A DNA stretch of 64,000 bases from Methylobacterium gregans. Lineage in GTDB: Bacteria > Pseudomonadota > Alphaproteobacteria > Rhizobiales > Beijerinckiaceae. Shown piece after piece: positions 61,728-64,000 of the stretch. The stretch lies in assembly GCF_022179245.1 (NCBI RefSeq), contig NZ_BPQM01000047.1, positions 1 through 64,000 of the forward strand. The letters run 5' to 3'. Both the position numbers and the translations under genes were made by a program. The notes beneath the pieces are model-generated. The model was not told the origin of the DNA, searched no databases, and saw only the letters and a program-made list of their open reading frames with translations. Every line of letters starts with the position of its first letter. The stretch's first letter is position 1.

Positions 61728-62906
61728 TCAGCCGTGCGGCTTGAACACCACTTTGGTGCAGTTGTCGGTCTTGTCGCGGAACGCTTCGTAGAGTGCCGGC
61801 CCTTCCTCCAGGTTCGTGGAGCGATGGCTGACGATGAAGGAGGGGTCGATCTCGCCCTTCTGGATGCGCTCCAGCAGCGGCTTCATATACCGCACCATGT
61901 GGGTCTGACCCGTCTTCAGGGTCAGGCCCTTGTTCATGAGCACGCCGAGGGCGACGGGGCCCACCGGACCGGCAAAGACACCGGGCATCGAGACGTTGCC
62001 GCCGGGCCTGCAGGCGAGGATGGCCTGGTTGAGCGCGAAAGGCCGCTCCAGGCTGACGGTGTGCTCCATGATGGCGGAGGAGACCTTCTGGAGCGTGGTG
62101 TCGGCCCCGTGGGACTCCATGCCGACCGCCTCGATGACCGAATCGGGCCCGAGGCCGTGGGTCATCTCCATGAGCGTGTCCTGCACGTTCTGGCTCGACA
62201 GGTCGATGGTTTCTGCGCCCGCCTCGCGGGCGAGGGCCAGGCGCTCCGGCACGCTGTCGATGGCGATGACGCGCTTGGCACCCAGCAGGTAGCAGCACTT
62301 CACCGCCAGCACGCCGACCGGGCCGCAGCCCCAGATGGCGACGGTGTCCTCCGGGCCGATGTCGCAGTGCTCGGCGGCCTGGTAGGCGGTGGGGAAAATG
62401 TCGGAGAGGAACAGCACCTGCTCGTCAGTGAGGCCCTCGGGGACGACGATCGGCCCGACGTCGGCGTAGGGCACCCGCAGGTACTCGGCCTGGCCGCCGG
62501 CGAAGCCGCCGGTGATGTGGGAGAAGCCGAACAGGCCGGCAAGCGGGTAGCCGTAGGTCTCGGCCTGCAGCTTGCCGTTCGGGTTGGTGCGCTCGCAGCA
62601 GCTCCAGTTGCCCCACTTGCACTGGCGGCACTCGCCGCAGCAGATGGTGAAGGGCACCACGATGCGGTCGCCGACCTTGAGCTTGTGGTTGTCCTTGCCG
62701 ACCTCGATGACCTCGCCCATGGTCTCGTGACCGAGGATGTCGCCGCACTTCATCGTCGGCATGAACCCGCCCATCAGGTGCAGGTCGGAGCCGCAGATCG
62801 CGCAGGCGGTCACCTTGATGATGACGTCTCGCCCATGCTCGATCTTCGGGTCCGGCACCGTCTCGCAGGTGATCTTGCCCCGGCTCTGCCACGTGAGTGC
62901 TTTCAT
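61728..62906 (-). CDS. zinc-dependent alcohol / glutathione-independent formaldehyde dehydrogenase
   Basis: 392 residues. Medium-chain dehydrogenase: catalytic-zinc ligands Cys38, His60 and Glu61 (AICGSDLHL and LGHETMGEV), structural-zinc cysteines in CCGECRQC and WSCCE (90, 93, 96, 104), and the nucleotide-binding AIWGCGPVG. The length, HLMGGFMPTMKCGD and the long GFSHITGGFAGGQAEYLRVP segment point to the glutathione-independent formaldehyde dehydrogenase group rather than ordinary alcohol dehydrogenase; substrate not proven. NAD-dependent in that group. The start at 62906 (MKALTWQ) is conserved in the family. Confidence 0.87.
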   Translation of the reverse strand: MKALTWQSRGKITCETVPDPKIEHGRDVIIKVTACAICGSDLHLMGGFMPTMKCGDILGHETMGEVIEVGKDNHKLKVGDRIVVPFTICCGECRQCKWGNWSCCERTNPNGKLQAETYGYPLAGLFGFSHITGGFAGGQAEYLRVPYADVGPIVVPEGLTDEQVLFLSDIFPTAYQAAEHCDIGPEDTVAIWGCGPVGVLAVKCCYLLGAKRVIAIDSVPERLALAREAGAETIDLSSQNVQDTLMEMTHGLGPDSVIEAVGMESHGADTTLQKVSSAIMEHTVSLERPFALNQAILACRPGGNVSMPGVFAGPVGPVALGVLMNKGLTLKTGQTHMVRYMKPLLERIQKGEIDPSFIVSHRSTNLEEGPALYEAFRDKTDNCTKVVFKPHG

Positions 62907-62989
62907 GGTCGGTCGTCTCCGATCGTCGCGTATCGGATGGGTAAGGAGGTCGGGCGCGGCTTGGTTCCGGCGCGGCGAGGCGCCCAAGA

Positions 62990-63991
62990 TCAGCGATGGC
63001 GCGGCCTGGATCGCGTGCCGAGGATCACGGCGGCCGTCGCGGCCAAGCCTGCTGCGAGCACGCCGGCCGTCGCGAGCGGATGCAGGGTCGCCCGGGTGTA
63101 GGCGCTGGTGCGCATGACGTAGACCGGCGGGTCCCCGCGGACCGAGCCGGCGTGCCGCGGCGCATGGAGGGCACCCTGCGGATCCCGTGGAGGCTCAGAC
63201 CGCTTCTGCAGCGCTATGATGGCCGGCGCGAGCTCGTCGTAGGCGCCCGGCGCGAACTCCTTGCCCATCACGAACAGCTTGCCGCCGCCTCCCACGACGA
63301 TGCCCCGTTGCGGGTGCACGGCGGCGTGCAGGATGGCGTTGGCCACCTCCTCCGGCGGGTAGATCGGCGGCGGCAGCGTCGGCTCGCGGTCCATGTAGTT
63401 GCGGGCACGCTGCGGCAGGGGCGTGTCGATGGAGGCGGGCTTCACCAGGGTGACCGAGACCGGCGCGCCCTCCGCGATCAGCTCCATGCGCAGGGTGTCG
63501 GTGAAGCCCTTCACCGCGTGCTTGCTCGTGGCGTAGAGGCCCTGAAAGGGGAAGGCGAGGTCGGAGGCGATGCTGCCGACGTTGACGATCGCTCCGCCGC
63601 GCCGGCGCAGGTGCTCCGCGGCGACGAGCGAACCGTTCACCGTGCCCCAGAGGTTGGTCCGGATCAGGCGCTCGTGGTCCTCGTGGGCGATCTCGCGCAA
63701 GGGACCGTAGACGGTCAGGCCGGCGACGTTGACCCAGGTGTCGAAGCCGCCGAACGTTGCCACGGCCTTGTCGGCGATGGCGAGGACGTCCTCGTGCCGG
63801 CCCACGTCGGCCACGACGTAGGCGGCCTTCGGGCCGAGCTCGGCGGCGATGCGGGCGAGCACCTCCGCGCTGCGGGCGGCGAGCACCACCCGGGCGCCGC
63901 GCTCCGCGGCCATGCGGGCGGTCGCCAGCCCGATGCCGCTCGACGCGCCGGTGATCACGACGACCTGCTCGCGCAGCGGCTTATGTGCCAT
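62990..63991 (-). CDS. short-chain dehydrogenase/reductase with C-terminal membrane helix
   Basis: 333 residues. Rossmann motif TGASSGIG (14-21), NVAG (88-91), and catalytic Ser140 with Tyr153 and Lys157 in YATSK. After the normal end of the fold there is an extra C-terminal part with a hydrophobic segment (LATAGVLAAGLAATAAVILG) that could anchor it in the membrane. Oxidises or reduces a carbonyl/alcohol pair with NAD(P); substrate unknown. The start at 63991 lies near the window edge. It lies 83 bases upstream of the formaldehyde dehydrogenase gene on the same strand and may be in one operon with it and the patatin. Confidence 0.85.
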   Translation of the reverse strand: MAHKPLREQVVVITGASSGIGLATARMAAERGARVVLAARSAEVLARIAAELGPKAAYVVADVGRHEDVLAIADKAVATFGGFDTWVNVAGLTVYGPLREIAHEDHERLIRTNLWGTVNGSLVAAEHLRRRGGAIVNVGSIASDLAFPFQGLYATSKHAVKGFTDTLRMELIAEGAPVSVTLVKPASIDTPLPQRARNYMDREPTLPPPIYPPEEVANAILHAAVHPQRGIVVGGGGKLFVMGKEFAPGAYDELAPAIIALQKRSEPPRDPQGALHAPRHAGSVRGDPPVYVMRTSAYTRATLHPLATAGVLAAGLAATAAVILGTRSRPRHR

Positions 63992-64000
63992 GCCCGGTTC

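Noticed and set aside
1..64000. tRNA, rRNA, CRISPR arrays, phage or toxin-antitoxin modules
   Set aside because: No cloverleaf, rRNA, repeat-spacer or recognisable phage or toxin-antitoxin gene was seen on reading; a covariance-model search would be needed to exclude small RNAs.

Overview
The window is about 70% G+C, with strong G/C third-position bias. It carries gene families typical of Alphaproteobacteria, especially the Methylobacterium group: HWE-type kinases, NepR-like and EcfG-type signals, DUF6894, BA14K and DUF3597 proteins, and glutathione-independent formaldehyde dehydrogenase. I infer a Methylobacterium-like organism. There is no rRNA, tRNA, CRISPR array or replication gene, and the only core-metabolism gene is a pyrophosphatase, so this is an accessory, signalling-rich region of a chromosome or large plasmid.

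Layout. 1-16 kb: tail of an unknown gene, hybrid histidine kinases at 671-3136, 4906-8892 and 9038-11842, a YihY/BrkB membrane protein, and a GAF-PAS-GGDEF-EAL cyclic-di-GMP protein. 16-20 kb: a YqcI/GntA-like protein, an HWE kinase with a LOV-like sensor that lacks the photoactive cysteine, and small stress-type genes (DUF3597, DUF892), two of them behind EcfG-like promoters. 20-28 kb: a CHASE3 hybrid kinase, a Crp-multi-PAS HWE kinase pair, a membrane diguanylate cyclase, and a NepR-like gene overlapping a degenerate receiver. 28-34 kb: small hypothetical genes, pyrophosphatase, a Na+/H+ antiporter, and secreted BA14K and lipoprotein genes. 34.4-36.85 kb: an IS630-family element interrupted by an IS110-family element. 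37-42.4 kb: secreted and PRC-barrel proteins, an RMF/CrpP-like protein, and a sensor kinase/LuxR regulator pair. 42.8-43.7 kb: an IS5-family (IS427-like) element. 44-50.4 kb: a membrane and ion-transport block (DUF2254, YetF/DUF421, NhaA, K+ channel, CPA1 antiporter). 51-64 kb: Crp regulator, a KaiC-like ATPase coupled to a hybrid kinase, an MHYT-GGDEF-EAL protein, a chemoreceptor with a PilZ tail, a patatin, formaldehyde dehydrogenase and a short-chain dehydrogenase.

Together the genes suggest a sensory and stress-adaptation region: six orthodox or hybrid kinases, two HWE kinases, three cyclic-di-GMP enzymes and a PilZ receptor, next to pH/ion homeostasis and envelope genes. The most unusual items are the NepR-like/pseudo-receiver overlap, the KaiC-like/pseudo-receiver kinase pair, the Cys-less LOV kinase, the chemoreceptor-PilZ fusion, a three-copy intergenic repeat with a conserved hairpin, and a palindrome-plus-box motif shared upstream of two secreted-protein genes. 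I did not find a clearly new defence or biosynthetic system.
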